Origin: Erythrocercus mccallii
Lineage: Eukaryota; Chordata; Aves; Passeriformes; Dicruridae
DNA: 64,000 nt
NCBI GenBank assembly: GCA_013397435.1
Contig: VZRG01001990.1
Span: 70,075 to 134,074 of the forward strand
Direction: 5' to 3'
Both the position numbers and the translations under genes were made by a program. This document shows, one piece after another, positions 37,201-52,200 of this stretch. Each line of letters starts with the position of its first letter. Within the stretch, counting starts at the first letter, position 1. Under the pieces are notes generated by a model. The model was not told the DNA's origin and searched no databases. It worked only from the letters and a program-made list of their open reading frames with translations.

Positions 37201-40200
37201 TTTTATTCCATTTGCTCCTTCCAGTCTAAAAAGCTATTTTCAATTTTGTGTAAGGTGCCAAAAGATGCAAGCTAGACACCCAAAATGAATTAATTACGTA
37301 AGTTTTTAGTTTATTTTTAATTGGTTCTAAGACCTATCACTAGTAACAAAGTGAGATTATAAAATACCCTTGGAAACCAGTGCCATTTTTTTAACACTCT
37401 AATTTTTATAATACATTGTATTATTGGGGTTTTCATCTCTTTTTTGAAGACATTTCATAGATTACACTAAATAGCATCTAAAGGAAGAAATAAAAACATA
37501 CACTCTAACAGTGAACACATTTACTTATTTACACAATTATTTCTTTTATATGAAGAAATTACTTTGTCTGATCTATTCTTAATTCTGATGCTTCCTTAAG
37601 AGTCTTCTACAAAAAACAGTGCAAGCAAGCTACCAGTATAATACACTTTCCTTTATGGAACTGCGTTTGAAAAACCCCAGCTCTCACTTAAACCCAGAGC
37701 TATCTAACCTTGACATGAGTGCACGTGTGGCAGGAAAAACCCTTGACCAAACAAAAAATCCCAGCAACAAGTATGATTGAATGATGCAAGAGCAAGTACA
37801 CCAGGAGCCCCCCCCTAGTGCCCTCCCTCCACTTGAGGAGGGATGGATATCTGATACACTGCAAACAAGGTGGTCTCACTCTGCTGTGTCCCTCAGTAAT
37901 GCAAGCAATTGCAGCACATGTGCAACAATAACTCTTCCTCCTGCATCGCAGGGCAGGAGTCTGTCTCGGGCCAGCATCCAAACCATGACCCTCATTCTGA
38001 AAAGTCAGTATGACATGACCTGGATACGCATAACAAACAGATCTACTGAACAGTCACTGTCTGTTAATGGGGATCTGTGCCACTTGCAGATTAATTTCTG
38101 GGCAATGTTGTAGCAATATCCTCTGACCATTGTCTTGCATTCAAAAAGCCCTTCAGAGAGAAGAGTTTCTTTTGTGCATTCTCCCTCCACAGTGGAGCTC
38201 CAGTTCTCATTACAGTCATTACAAGCTGCCACAGTATTAACTTTGCTGCTAATTAAAAGATCTCCTGCTCACTAACTGAAAAAAATTGATTCAAGTATTT
38301 TTTTCCAGCACGATCTAACCAATTTTTCTTCCAACTGGAACCCTAAAATGTAAAGACCATACTAGGAAATACTGAAATGGAGCATTCCCCTCACTGCCCA
38401 ACGCAGAAAATGTACAAGAGCATACAAAAATCAATAATTAACAATATTTAAAATACAGCTCATATGCAACACTGTTCTTCAATGTTTTTCCTTACATGAC
38501 ATTGCACCATGTATGTAAATGTTTGAAGTCCAAAAATTCTCCCATATAAAGTATACCTCTGCTATGTATTTATACTTACATGATATATAAATTATATATT
38601 TTATGTACTATTATATTGCTGATTGAACTTACCAGCTGGTCTGCTCTTGCTTCTAAATCATTAGCAAATGAGAGAAGATCAACCTTGGTAACACTTTTAT
38701 TGATCTGAAACAAGATGTGAGCAGTAAAAGGAGTATGTTGTTATTTTATTTAGTTTGCACTTAACTATACCACCTACTTTGTCTACTCTATTTTTTTATT
38801 TGTTAACTTTAACTTCTTCAGTGCTTTTTTCCCAACTTGCATGAACCTCCAAAACATGGTGTTTCACACAAAAGTAGATTTTGCTCTTTTGCCCATTGGT
38901 AAACAAACATTTTATTTTATGTTTTGTCCCAGTCAAGTACGTGGTTGACTAGTCTCACCTCTGTCAAATATGCTGAAAAGTCTATTCCATCTATTCCTGA
39001 AGAGCTGAAATTCAGAAGATTCTCCTTCCCAATTTCATCCAGCAGAATGATTTTGCTGAGGTTTATCTGAATGTGTTCAATTTTAAGTGCTACATCTTCT
39101 GTATACTGAGACAGAAACAAAAGAAAGTACAAAAGCAGTTTACAACCAGTACATATTCTGCTATAGCTCCTGCCGAAAGCATTCTGCTTTTGCTGACTCC
39201 TCATTTCCATGAAGTAGCACACATTGATTTTTTGCTCATATCAGTTTAATTCAATTAAGTTGAGTAGAATCTACCAGGCCATGTTCTAACCTGCCTTTGT
39301 CTCTTTCATACCAATGGATTACTTGCCTTCCATTCTATTTTAACTAACATCCTTCCAGGAAATGTTATCTCTGGCCCTAAGTAAGGAGACCTAGAGAAAT
39401 CAGTATCTCAGCTGAGTAGCTCAGTGTCCAGAATAGACACTTTGCCACAGGACTGGATCAGACTCCTCGAAATACCTTTAGTGGTGACTGAAGGTGATTG
39501 GTTATTGTTACCTGAACCTTTCTGCACTGCAGCCAAACTATGTTACCTGCAGTGGCTACAGAGCTATAGTTGAGGAACCTGAAATCTGACTTCATTTGCA
39601 GCCTCCTCCATTAGTCCATTGTTGAAACTCAAAATAACTTTCCCTCTTAGTGAATCTGCTTGTTCATTTTCCTTGTCTATTATCTGGGACAGGGACTGTA
39701 CCTGTTATGTGGGTACAGTGCCTGGCAGAATGGAACATGTATCCCCAAGGGATTGCTGTAATGAAGACAGGTGTTACAGGCAATCCCAAAATTAGTACAG
39801 TCTTGTAATGACAGTGCAGTCATATATCATTACAGTTTAACTGAAAAGACTGTTTTACCCCAACTACTTCCAACCAAAACCAGAATAATTCTTAAAACCA
39901 AAGGTATATCATATCCTGGATCAACATATATCTAACTGGAATCAGAGAACACACCCAGACAGGTGTTTATATAAAAAGAAAACTGTCACTGAATACCATA
40001 AGCAGTCTTTGGAAGATAGACTTCAACCTTCCACACAAGTTTCAAAGTTAAAACAAACATTATTATCAGCACATAAAAATAAGCACATCAGAAAATCTTC
40101 CCTGGCCCACTGAGACTGGTAAAATATATCTTATTTATAAATCGAATTATTTCTTTCAGATTAGCTTGGACAGCTCTTGCCTCCCTGTAGGATGTTTTGT

Positions 40201-43200
40201 GTATAAAAACTGAAATCCCATAAACCCCAGATACGCTATATGGTGTTTCAAGAGCCAACATCCTTCAGAATCATGCACTCACTCAGTTTCTTTACTTACC
40301 ATACTAATATTTAAAAGCTCATTGATATTAAACAGATATTCTAGGTGAAGGGAAGTATAAATTCCTTTGTTTTCCTTGCAATCACTGGAAGAATACAAAT
40401 ACAAAGATCAGCCTAAAAACCACCTTAAGGATAAAGGATTAACAGAATGATTAACAGTGTTTTCTTATTCTAAGAAAATTAGTCCTTTAGAAAACAAAAT
40501 ACTGATTATACTTTTTGAAGCTCAGTCAATAACAGAAGTGATTAACAGTTTCTGAAAGATGAAAAGTATTTTATCAATTAGCTTGATTAGTATTGTCACA
40601 CAGTAGTATGCTGACTATCTCTAATAACCCATGTATAGGAACAAATTGTTTTTGCTTGTGAATCACTAGAATCAGAATGTCTTCTGGAATATGTGCAATT
40701 TTTGGATGTGCCCAAAATATGAAGCACAGAAGATATCACAGAACCAGTATGTATAAACTGATTGAAATAAAAGAGAGTTAAATATGAACTGAATTAAATC
40801 TTAATCATAACTCTAATACCTGTATACTTTTTCAAAAGTCAAGTTAACATTTGGATTTTTAAAGATGATGCCAGCAAGATAGTTTTTCCAGTGCTTATTT
40901 AGTAAGTAAGGTGTATCCAAAACCTAGAAGACAAAATTCAGAAATGTTACTAAAATTCCAAGTTTCTTTATGTATTTATTCATATGTGGTCTTTTGACAC
41001 ATAACCACATCTAAGCTTATCACCCACTAACAAAAACACAAGCAAAACAGTGAATTCAAACTCTGTGGTGCAGAAAGTGAATATTAAAGGTCCCCATTAC
41101 CAAGGAAAAACTCAATCAGAAAAATCTGTCTCAAAGGGAAGACAGGCATGCAGTATTAACCCTGCAAAGCAATTTAAACCAAGAAAAGATGAATGTCTCT
41201 TTCTGGTTTGTAAGAAGGAAGTAAAACTAGATCCAAATTAACTTCAAGTATCCTATAAAAATGATATGCCATACAGAATGGAGAAGACCATTGGGACTCA
41301 TGGGGATTCTATTATTTGTTTAATAACATGAATAACCTCACCTTGAATAAGTTTTTATCTTCAAAGGGCTCACAGACCAATTTTTCTACATTTCCACCTG
41401 TGACAAAAGTGAGCACCACTACAATCATCAGCAGCCAGGAGAAAAGAAAACTGAATCCAACACCACTGAAAAAGAAGTGGAATAAGTTTTTTGCTTTATA
41501 GAAATACATTGTGTATACATATATATACATAGTTGGGGCAACAATGAAGCCAATAGTTAGAAGCTATAACAGAACTACGAAAACTGATTGATAGTTGAAA
41601 TAGTTCTGTTTTCCAAATATGTTCTTGCCCTCTGAAACGTCTTACATGTTTCAGCCCTGTAAAATCTTTAGCTAAAATGCATTTGAAAACTCACATTAGT
41701 ATTGGGCATGCAAGCTGTTTTAAGAATTACATTTAAGGGACACAAAACCATACAATTTTCTTTTTTAAATTTAACTCTCTAGCCTTGTGCTCTCAAGTTT
41801 TAGACTTCCAGATGCAATCTTCTCCTGCATCCAGCAGAAACAACATTAAAACCCTAGGCACTTTTCAACCCCAAACATCCAGAAACGCTCTCAGAAGGTC
41901 AAGTGTTTCTTGTCTCCTTGCATGGCTTTTTTGCAACTTTGAACAAATGTTCCAAGTCTACTAGAAAGTTACGAATTTCCCCTAATACATTCTATTGTCT
42001 CTCCCTTTTTTTTTGCAGTTTCCAAAGGGACTTACAAATAAATTCATTAGCCATGGCACTTTTATTTTTCAGCTGTGATCCTCAATGAAAGAACAACCCC
42101 AAATCCCCAAGTCCCCCAGTGTGTGTGAAATCAATATTTATATTATTTCTATTTTTTCTCAGCAGATATATCTAGGTAACAAACCAAATTCTTTTCATAT
42201 ATATGCCCTTCAAAAACTCAACCAAACCAACCTTCTACCTTTATTTTGTTTTTCCTTGGTAAGAGAAACTTACGCCATGAGAAAGTTTCCTCCAGTGTTG
42301 GATATACAGCCTCTGGTTGTTGGAGAAGCATGTTTATCATACCCACAGGTGCCACATAGCAATCCAAGGTAGTAAAAGACCAGAATCAGGACCAACATGC
42401 AGCACAGAATGAGACAACCCAGCCACCTAAGGAATAAAATATAAAGTCTTGGTTATTTTCACATGAAGAACAAGCTGGAGACCTTCAGGAGACATCATGC
42501 AATACTATATTCCCAAATGTCCCACTTGTGGTTCTGTTTGAGCAACCAGTGTCAGCAAAGACAAACATATTTGCTACACTAGCATGTATACTGGGCCAGC
42601 ACACAGCCACTGCTGGATTGCACTCAGCTGCTACTGAAGGACTGGGGAACAACCACTACAGAAAAAGGTGTTCCCAGTTAATGCAGGTGAACTCTGCTGA
42701 AGTGTCAAAGTGCTCCAAGTGGAGCAAACAATTACTCAAAGGAAGCAGATGTTCAAACAGCAATTTATTCAAGAATAAATGGAGAAATCTATGAATGTGG
42801 ACTGGTCATTAGTCATGAAGCACATAGTTGCTCTTACTGTGAGGTTTACTAACATTTTGAACACTGTGCTAGGCTTGTAATTGTAAATAACTATATTTAA
42901 GACTGTAAAAACCTAGGCTTTATGTGTCTGTACTGGACTGCTTTCAATGTATAGAACAGTTAATGGAACATGGTCAGAAGAAAATTCTTGGATAGGAAAT
43001 GAACTTTCATTTTTATTAATTACATCATGTAACAGTTCTATCTGTTCAGGTATTTGGAGCCTATCCATTTATTCACACATTGATCTTTTCATCCTCTCCT
43101 AATGCCCTCTGCACTTTTTTTCCCCTTCTGTTGTCACTTCCTCAGCTTTTATTTTTTAAGTTCCCTTTTTTCCTCCCTGTACTTTTGTAGGGAAAAAAAT

Positions 43201-46200
43201 CTGTAAAAGAAATATTGTAATGAACATGCATGGCCAATAAAAAGAAAAATATGAATGCTGACAGGCATATTTATAAAAGGATACTTCTTAAGAACTAAAA
43301 ATAATGCAACTGTGATTAAGAAAGGAATAGATGGAAAGTAATTTTGACAACTCCAGGCTTATTGGTTTCATTTGTACTTGAAGTACTGTTATGTTAGGTT
43401 TGACAAAACCAGGTATTTAAGTGCCATGTAGATGAGATATATTCTCCTGTAGCAGAAAAAAACAACATATTTATTTGATTAAATATAATACAAGCTCAAT
43501 GAAAGTATCAATAAATTTGTCAAATTATGGCTCATCACAAAAACTGTCTAAATAAGAAATGGGCTAAAGGTAAGATTCTAAGCAAAGTTCTAAAAATGTG
43601 GTTTTTCTGTTCGCTTTATCACTGCATTAAAGCCAGCAGCACACATTCTGTAGCAGTGAAAGTGATTATGATACAAACACAAGCAAATATTGATTATAAA
43701 GTCAACTAAATTATCAAACAGAATGTAGGGAGAATTTGATGAGCTTGTGGACAGAAGTGACTAAATCTGGACAAAGACAGATGGTATGAAGTGAAAAGCT
43801 TTACATGTCAAAATAGGAGGCTACTGAACTGTAAGACACAAAAGTCTCAAAAAGTATGTTTTCTCAAGGTACAATCAACCACAAACACCAGTACTACACC
43901 AGTAGGGGCAAGCACCAAGATTTACAAGGTGTGAAGCAGAATCCCTGCTACTCCTGCTCTGCAGTACCAAAGGTGCAGTAACAATTGATTGGCTTCAAGG
44001 CCTCTCTGGTCCTCTGCCCTCACAGTTTACCAGCAACTCAATGGAAACAAGACCTAGATAAAAGGTCACATTGGCATTATGAAATAATCAGCTCCTCTGG
44101 GTGTTACATCTTTGACATCTACCTGTATCTGTCCTTCCTGAAAAAGACCTGAGGGTCTACACAGTAGAAACTACCCCTTGCTCTGTGGTCAAACAGCACC
44201 CAGTTATTGATTAGCTGTGTTTTTTACTTTTACCAAAATGCCAGTACCAAGTAACTGCTTTACGCATCTTTCTTTCACTGTGTTCATCATTAACAGTTTA
44301 CTTGCCTTTACAGAACATTAAAATATTACAAAGTAGTAACAACAGGTAGCGCTTCAGTCCTGCTTTATTTCTTGTACATACCTGTAGAAATCATACTGTT
44401 CCACTACTGGAAAATAGTCTTGAACGTATGCCTCACTCTGTGTAAGATACACCATCAAATCTGCCAAAATCTTCTGAACAGGGAGTGCTCTAGTGAAGGT
44501 AGTAATATTCGAACCAATGGATTCCAGCACACTTTTGATATCTAAAAGAACAACATATTTCGTTTTTACAGATCCATAGAGGAAATTGCATTCCATGTAT
44601 GCATTATAAAATGCTATTAAGCCATTTGCCACATATAACAAGCAAGCCATGAGGACAAGTGTGAGGAAGACACAAACAGGCAACAAAAGCATCAAGCTTC
44701 GAAGTAGCACAAAAGCATTTCAAAATGCACACTTTGTTTTTAGCATTCCATTTAATGATTCAAGATGCAGAGTTGAGCCAGAGTTCTTCCTCTTTTTTCT
44801 CATTATAATGAATGTGTCACTTTTTACCTAGCCAACCTAAATCTTGCTTTTCATGCAATATTGCAAATGGCAACACTGAGCAAGACAATTAGCCACCAAG
44901 TTTACAAGAAGAACAAAATCTATTTAAACTCCATGCCTTGGGAATACAACACTGTGAAAGAAATTGGACTGCCTATATTGAGAATCTATACTAGTTATTT
45001 TCAATCTTATTAAAAGAGATTACTTAAATGAACTCATTCCAATTACTTAGCAACACTCCTGAGGTAACAACCCATTAAGCCATTTTCCCCTCAGAATATG
45101 ACCAAACATGCTACCCTCTACTTACAGTGTAGATAGACACTATTTAGATATACAAAGACATGATTAATTCACTTATACATATTGTCTATGTGCAAAATGC
45201 AGTTTCTGTATACTCTTCCCTTCCTTCTACTGGAAACCTACTTGAAAAAGCAGGATGCAATGTAATGTAAGTACAGGTTGTAATTTCATGGTAGGCAGTA
45301 TTTCCTTCTTTCTCAAAACACAACTTGCCAAGCCTTTGTCTGTTTTGATATTACTCCTAAAATCCAACAGGTAACAAGTCACAGTTGTTTTAGAAGTTAC
45401 AGATAAATGCAATTTTTTTCTAGTAAACCTATTTATTTTATTTGCTTTTGTAACTCCAACTCGGTTTTTATACAAACAAAGCCCTAACGATTTATAAATA
45501 GATAAATTAGGAAGTTTTGTCTGTGTTTACACATCTCAGATATGGAAAATTACTAAATCTGCTCTAGATTTCCTAATGAAAAGTGTAATACACGTTTTAG
45601 AAAACTGGCTCATTATAGGCAAGTTCACATAGTACACTATGCTTATACCTATACTGTGCCTTATTTTGCCCAGGAGGGGAAGAAAGAAAACCAAACCAGA
45701 AAAACTTACAAGGAACAGCTGCTTATATATAATGCAGAACAGGTCCACAATGCAAGAACAAAAATTAAAACAGATTAGTATACATATGCTATGCTACCAT
45801 ACAGGTACAGTCAAAGAGCAGAAAGTGTAAAGCCCAAGTAACAAAACAACTGAGACAGCCATTTAATTTATCCTTAAGGCATATTTTGACTTTCACTTCG
45901 TCATCCACCACATTTTAATACATCAGTGGTGGGGTCAGTTTTGCTAACATCACACTCCTAAATACATCACAAACACATCAGTCAAGGAAAATTAGTTTTT
46001 CCAACGAAAAAGCATCAATGTGAAGTGAGGATAGTGAGATTCTCATTATTTGAGCAGTAAAAAGCCTAACAGATAAAACTCCTCCATAAAATACCACATG
46101 GTCTATTTTTAGATTTATTTTAAGAGTCCTCATCAAGACACAGTTGCTTTCCATTTTTTTTCCTCTGGCACCAAATTTTAAAAAATAGCTAAGTTTCACA

Positions 46201-49200
46201 TTTCCATTTTTAATGATATTTAGCCAAGAAAATATATTACCAATAAAAGAAAACAAAAACATTTAACAAAGTGAAAAGATAGTTTGTCCTCACCTGATAA
46301 AATGTTCCTGGTTTGATTCACCACCAAGTCTGGAGTATCATTAAATGCTGCATAACCCTAAGAAAAAAGGTGAAAAAATTATGGCATGTTTCTCATTGTT
46401 AAATTGTTTGCAGTTTTTTTCCTTTTATTCAAGGATCAAAAGTACACACATACTGAAATGTATATGGTAATACTAAGAAAAATATGGCTTTATCACTGCA
46501 TTTTAGAAAAGGTGAAAGCAAAATAGGAACTCTAAGTGTATTTCAGATTTAGTTTGGTCTCCAAAATATTCCTTGGGAGAAAAAAAAAATCTATATTTAA
46601 ATACAGTCACAGACATCTCAAACTTTGCTGCCTGTCAGACCTAGCTCATCTAAAAGCCAGAAACACAAATATAAAGATTCACTACATGAAAGGAGTTCTC
46701 TGTACCAGCCTAACACCTCCTGTTTCCAAGTCTATGCCTTCCAAACATGAAATGCACATTACAAACAATGAAATCCAATTGCCTCTAAAGACATTGCAAT
46801 GCCTTCTTCAGTGAGAAGGGGAAAGAAGGGGTCCACACTATGTGGACCAAGCTCAGTAGCTCATTTGGACAGAAAGGAGAAACCATTGCAATGCATACTT
46901 GAAGCCTTAGTCCCTGCAAGCCTGATCACTGTAGAAGCAGGAAGGGGTCTCAACCCCTACACACAGCCTTTGGTTTCAAAAAGTGCCTTCTATTCCTAGC
47001 ACGTTTTCAGAGTCCTAGATTTTTCAACTGCTCAAACTAAGCTGTTCTTTTCCTTGCTGAAAATCATAGGTTCATTTTAGAAAGTCTTGCTAAAATACTA
47101 GTAGCCATTACACTTGGTCCATTGCACCACATTTTATGTTAAATATCCACATAAAGAATTTGAAATAAATATTTCAAGATAGCTAGAATACAATAAAACT
47201 AATTAGGAGACCATGGATTTTTTATTTCTTTACTTTGAACTAAAAAGTAGAGGAAAAAGTAAAGAGCATGTTTCTGTCTTTTCATTTTTTATGTACTATT
47301 CTTTCAAGCAGACAACTTCCAAAACATTTTAGATCCCTATTATCCTGGAGATACAAAGCACTACATTCATACTTTCAAGTGTTAAATTTTGGCCAAACAG
47401 TGAGAGATATCCAACCACAAAGCAGGTTGAGATGGCAAAAAAAGAATTCTGCTTGAGAAACCAAGGCGAAACAAGTGGTATACATACCCCAGTTTATTCA
47501 TTAACAGTTTAAAAATCTGTCAAGAAACATACCTTCTGAACCAGACTAGAAAGGTCTATTTTAAGGACATCATTGATCTTTGCAAGCTGTGAGCTCACAC
47601 CTGGCAACTGGGAAGGAAAAAAACATGCCTGAGTCACATCGAAGTAGCGGTTTTGCTAATTCAGTAGATATTTCAAAGTTAGGAGAGAGGGTAAAGAAAC
47701 TAAAGGTGATCTTTAGGAGTATCTTCCTAAACACTCATGAAACCTCTGCTGTACAAAAGCAAAGCTTAAACCTCAGCACTTTGGGGAAGGCAATTACTTC
47801 ACTTAACACACATTTTATCCTTTTCTACACAGAACATGAAAACAGTGACTGGAATTACCCAGAAGCACAGAAAAAGGGAAGATCACTTATCTCACAAGTG
47901 ACAGCATACACCAAGTCACTGAGCTGGCAAGAAACACTACTGGGATTATTCAAGGCAATCACACCTGGAGAGTCTGAAAAATACAATTAGAAGATCTTAC
48001 CCCACTAAAATTGGCATTGATGTTCAGCTGACCTAATGAATTCCTGATGATATTGCAAGTTGAGGCAGCCTGAGCTGCACTGCATGCAGAGTCATTGAGG
48101 GTATTGCTTAGGTGCATTTTAACATCTGTCAAGTTTGCATGAAGTCTCTCTGTTCCCTCTTGCAAAACCTCTACAGAGACACTCACATTTTCCAGAGCTT
48201 CCTTCGTTTCTCTGATGGCTGCCAAGATGTGAAATTTTTTAAAAAACATTTTTGTTAGAAAGCAACCTATAGATACAGATATGAAGAGAAAGTGTACATT
48301 CATAAATCATATCATCTTCTTAACAATACTGATTCAATTACTGTCTCCTTCCCAGAAAAACCATCTAGCACACAATGTATACTCATTGCATATAAAAACA
48401 TACCACTTATGCTTTCCTACAAAGAAATTAATGCAGTCAGGTTATTTTTATTGAGATTTCATCCACTTTCCACTTTTCCACCCTTTCCCTACCTCTCCTT
48501 CCTCAGTGGTTTCAGTAAAGAACTTTAACGCTTGGTCATTAGAAACTAAAAGCCCATATCCATTAAATTGTATTTTCAGTATTTTCCTTATAATGCAACT
48601 CACAAATCATATAGCTGCAAGATGAAAGGTAAAGAAATCATGTTGCATCAGCCAAGCATTAATGAGTGTTCCACACCGTCTGGCTTTAGTCTCCATCCCA
48701 GTCACACCAAACAAACAAAAGAAAAGAACCCCAAACACTGAACAGGCGTTTAGTACACAAAGAACCACACAGACACAACTAAGAATACACAAAGTTACAA
48801 AAATAAAGTGCACTTCACACCACATGAGGTTTTATCATGTTTTTTACCTTTGATAGCCCTTTCCACTTTGACTTCAAGAGAAATAAAGCAAAAAAAAGGA
48901 GAACGATGACAAGTGAATGAGAAAGAATTCATGGGTAAAAAAAAAAACCAAACCAAAGTGACTCAAGCTCATGGATGCCTTCCCTTTGCTCTGTAAACTG
49001 TATCTGATTCCTGAAAAAGGAAGTCTTAAAATGGAAAAATAATAAAGGAATATTTTCACTAAAGGGAGAGAGAACTAAGAATGAGCAATGCTAAATTAAA
49101 AGATATAATGAAAAAATGCTGGTTAACACTCTCATAACAACCTTGGCAGTGTACAAGAAAAAATCCCTGACCTGTTAAAGACTAATGTGCAAATAGTTAT

Positions 49201-52200
49201 GGCTATAATAAAGATGCAACTCTGAAAGTTTTCCTAGTCTCCCTTACATTCAACAGAAAGGGACTGCAACCTGAAGCAAGAAATTCAGATTTCATCTCTA
49301 TAAAATGACTGCCAAAACTAAGTATCAAAAACAGCACGTAAATTTTGATTTAGCTTTTAAATATGTTTATAAATCTTAAGATGTCTGAAATCCTCCGTTT
49401 AAAAGAAATGATCAGGCATGTAGAAAAATGCAAAGTTGACTCATGGTATAGCACAAAGCTATCCCATGCTGTGCCTGTTTTACCACAGCAGCAGAACATT
49501 ATACAACAACATGTACATCTTTACCTCCTGCCATTGTCAGAGCTGCATCGAGTGCAGGACGTACTTCTTTTCCCAGCTGTTCTTGAACTCTGGTTCCAAG
49601 CACAGGTCCAACATCTGTAGTATGGAGAGATAAAAAAACCCAACACATTATACACTAGCTCAATTTAACTGTTTCTTAAACCACTTGCTGTCAGACTCTT
49701 TACTTAACAAATACACTTATTATGTATATACATATATGTATGCTTATATATATTATATATATACAATTTCATTTATACATACATATACATATGAATAAAT
49801 ATAGGTATATTATTGAAATTTTCTAAGTCCTGACAGTCAGAACCTAAGTTACAGAAGGTAATGCAGGGACATAGTTCTGCTTTAGCTAGGTACAGGCCTA
49901 TAAATGAAAGAAGTAAATCAAAATATGGTGGAAAATATTAATTAACACTTGACCACATGGGTATAGACACACAAGAATTTCAACAAATCCCACAATATGT
50001 ATTTCACTGCATTTACTACATTTTTGGGAACAGGATTTTTTCCACAATTTATCTTAAAGAGGTCCAGCATCTGGACAGGAATTTTGTGGCATGATCTTTC
50101 ACTACTCACTATGTTTTCATAGTGCAAGAGAAACTAAAAAGTGGATTCTTTAACCTTCTCCTGTTCCTCATGTATCCAGCAACAAGGTCAGGCACAAGCC
50201 AGACGTTGCTGTCAGCTCTGCTGAAATCCCTTAAGCGCGTTAAGGCACTGTACCCTCGTGCAGTACATCCCACACGGACACTCACAGCCCCAACTACCCC
50301 CACCTCCAAACCCTCCAGTCCCACTGCCCACAGACAGAAATGAACCTTGGTTCAGCAAAGCAACAGAGAAACACTGAGCAGAGTTGGATGAAGCATTTTA
50401 ATATGACACATCCTTTAGGTAATCACCTGGTCCTCTCCTTTTTCAGATCACAGTAAACTGGTTTTTCAGTTGTTTTCCTTTTGATGAGATGGGAATACTG
50501 CATGGTACAGAGGCACCCCTTCCTGTCAGCACTATCACGTCTAGCTTGGGATGAGAATTTCTACCAAGCAGAAAACACTGTTCAGCATTTCCTTAGGGTG
50601 GGCAAACTGAACTCATCTACAGTTCTCTAGAGATTTCTGCTGCTGTTGATTCCCTTAGGAAAAAATCCTGTACCCAGGTGTCACACACTTAATTATGGTA
50701 TTTCAAGGGAAAGAAAGCTATCTCTATTTGATGACTCCTCTCATCACAGACCCTGTAGTTTCTGTTAACTAACATTATAAATTTGCCTTGAGAACAAATA
50801 AACATTTAATTTGAAATTTCAGTTTGGAGTGGCTGGGAAGCTTCAAGCTAATACTCAAAATTCAAACATCAATTTTTATTATTACTGTTATTATCATAGA
50901 CTTAAAGTTTACATCTATTTTTTAGACCAGAGTGTTCCTGCTGAGAATGAAGTAGGAAAACTACTTAACTACTGCTACTACTACTTTCAAAGGCATGTTC
51001 AATGTGCAATAAAGTTTCACACAGACAAGACACATTAACCTCAGACTATGCCAAGTTGGCTAAATTGAAAACTACTTTTAATATACACTTTAAACCTACA
51101 CAGAAGCAGAGATTCTAGGCATGAGAATCAATTTATTATAAGTGGCACAATGCCACAGGCTGCACAGTTTGATCCCAGCAACAATCACTCAATCCAACAA
51201 TGCAAATCTGTACACATTTATTAATACGTGGCAACAATGCACCTTGAATCATTATGTGGACTGATTATGGACAGCCCTTTCTATTCGGAATTTTGGAAAG
51301 TGAATCTTAAATGACAAAAAAAAGAAGTCAGTTTTCTAGTTGTTTTTGTTTTCTGAGAGCTTTAAAAGTGATGCCTCATACTGCAACTGTGCTGAAGGGG
51401 AAAGTGCAGCCGTTCAAGTTTTATCTCCTGCTCTTCAACTGCTTGTTCTGAAATGGCTAATACATTAAGTAGCTTTAGAAAGAAGATAAGCTTATACCTC
51501 AACTCCTAGCTGAATAGAGGACAAAGGTAGAACAAGAAAAATAAACAGAGATTTCTCTCACTGGAACTATCACAACAGCTAGTAGCTCTGTTGATATTTG
51601 GCTACAGTTTAAAAACTGAGGACAAATATTCCAAAATATTCTAAATACTCCAAAACTGAAAAGGAAAATAAAGTATTAGGCTGACTTATTGCATAAAAAT
51701 TTAATAAAATACTTTTATTTCGGGAAATACTACGCATTATACCAGCTCTGAGACATTTTATGTGAAAAGGATTTTAGTCTCATTTACCACTGAGAACAGC
51801 ACTTCTATTTGAAAACCATATTCTCATAAATGAAATTTCACTTTGCACTATGAGCTGAGATAATGTATTATCTTTCTGAAGCTTTTAAACACACATTGAT
51901 AACTCCCTTTAAATAAAAGTACTTACTATTTAGGTCAGAGAGTGCTTTATCCTTAGTTATGTTGTACTGGCTCACCAAGTAGTCAATTTGCTGAGAAGAC
52001 AATGATTAAAAAAAACTATTAAAAGAACTGAAAAAAAAGTAACACTTTTGAATGTACCAAATAGTCACTTTGACACAATCAAGATATTTGTGTAACCCTT
52101 GCAAACATTGGCCTTCTGCTGTTACAACTATTTTATTTGCTTAACAAAACTGCACATAAAAAAAGTGTTTAAATAGGACATCTACTTAATTGCAACATCT

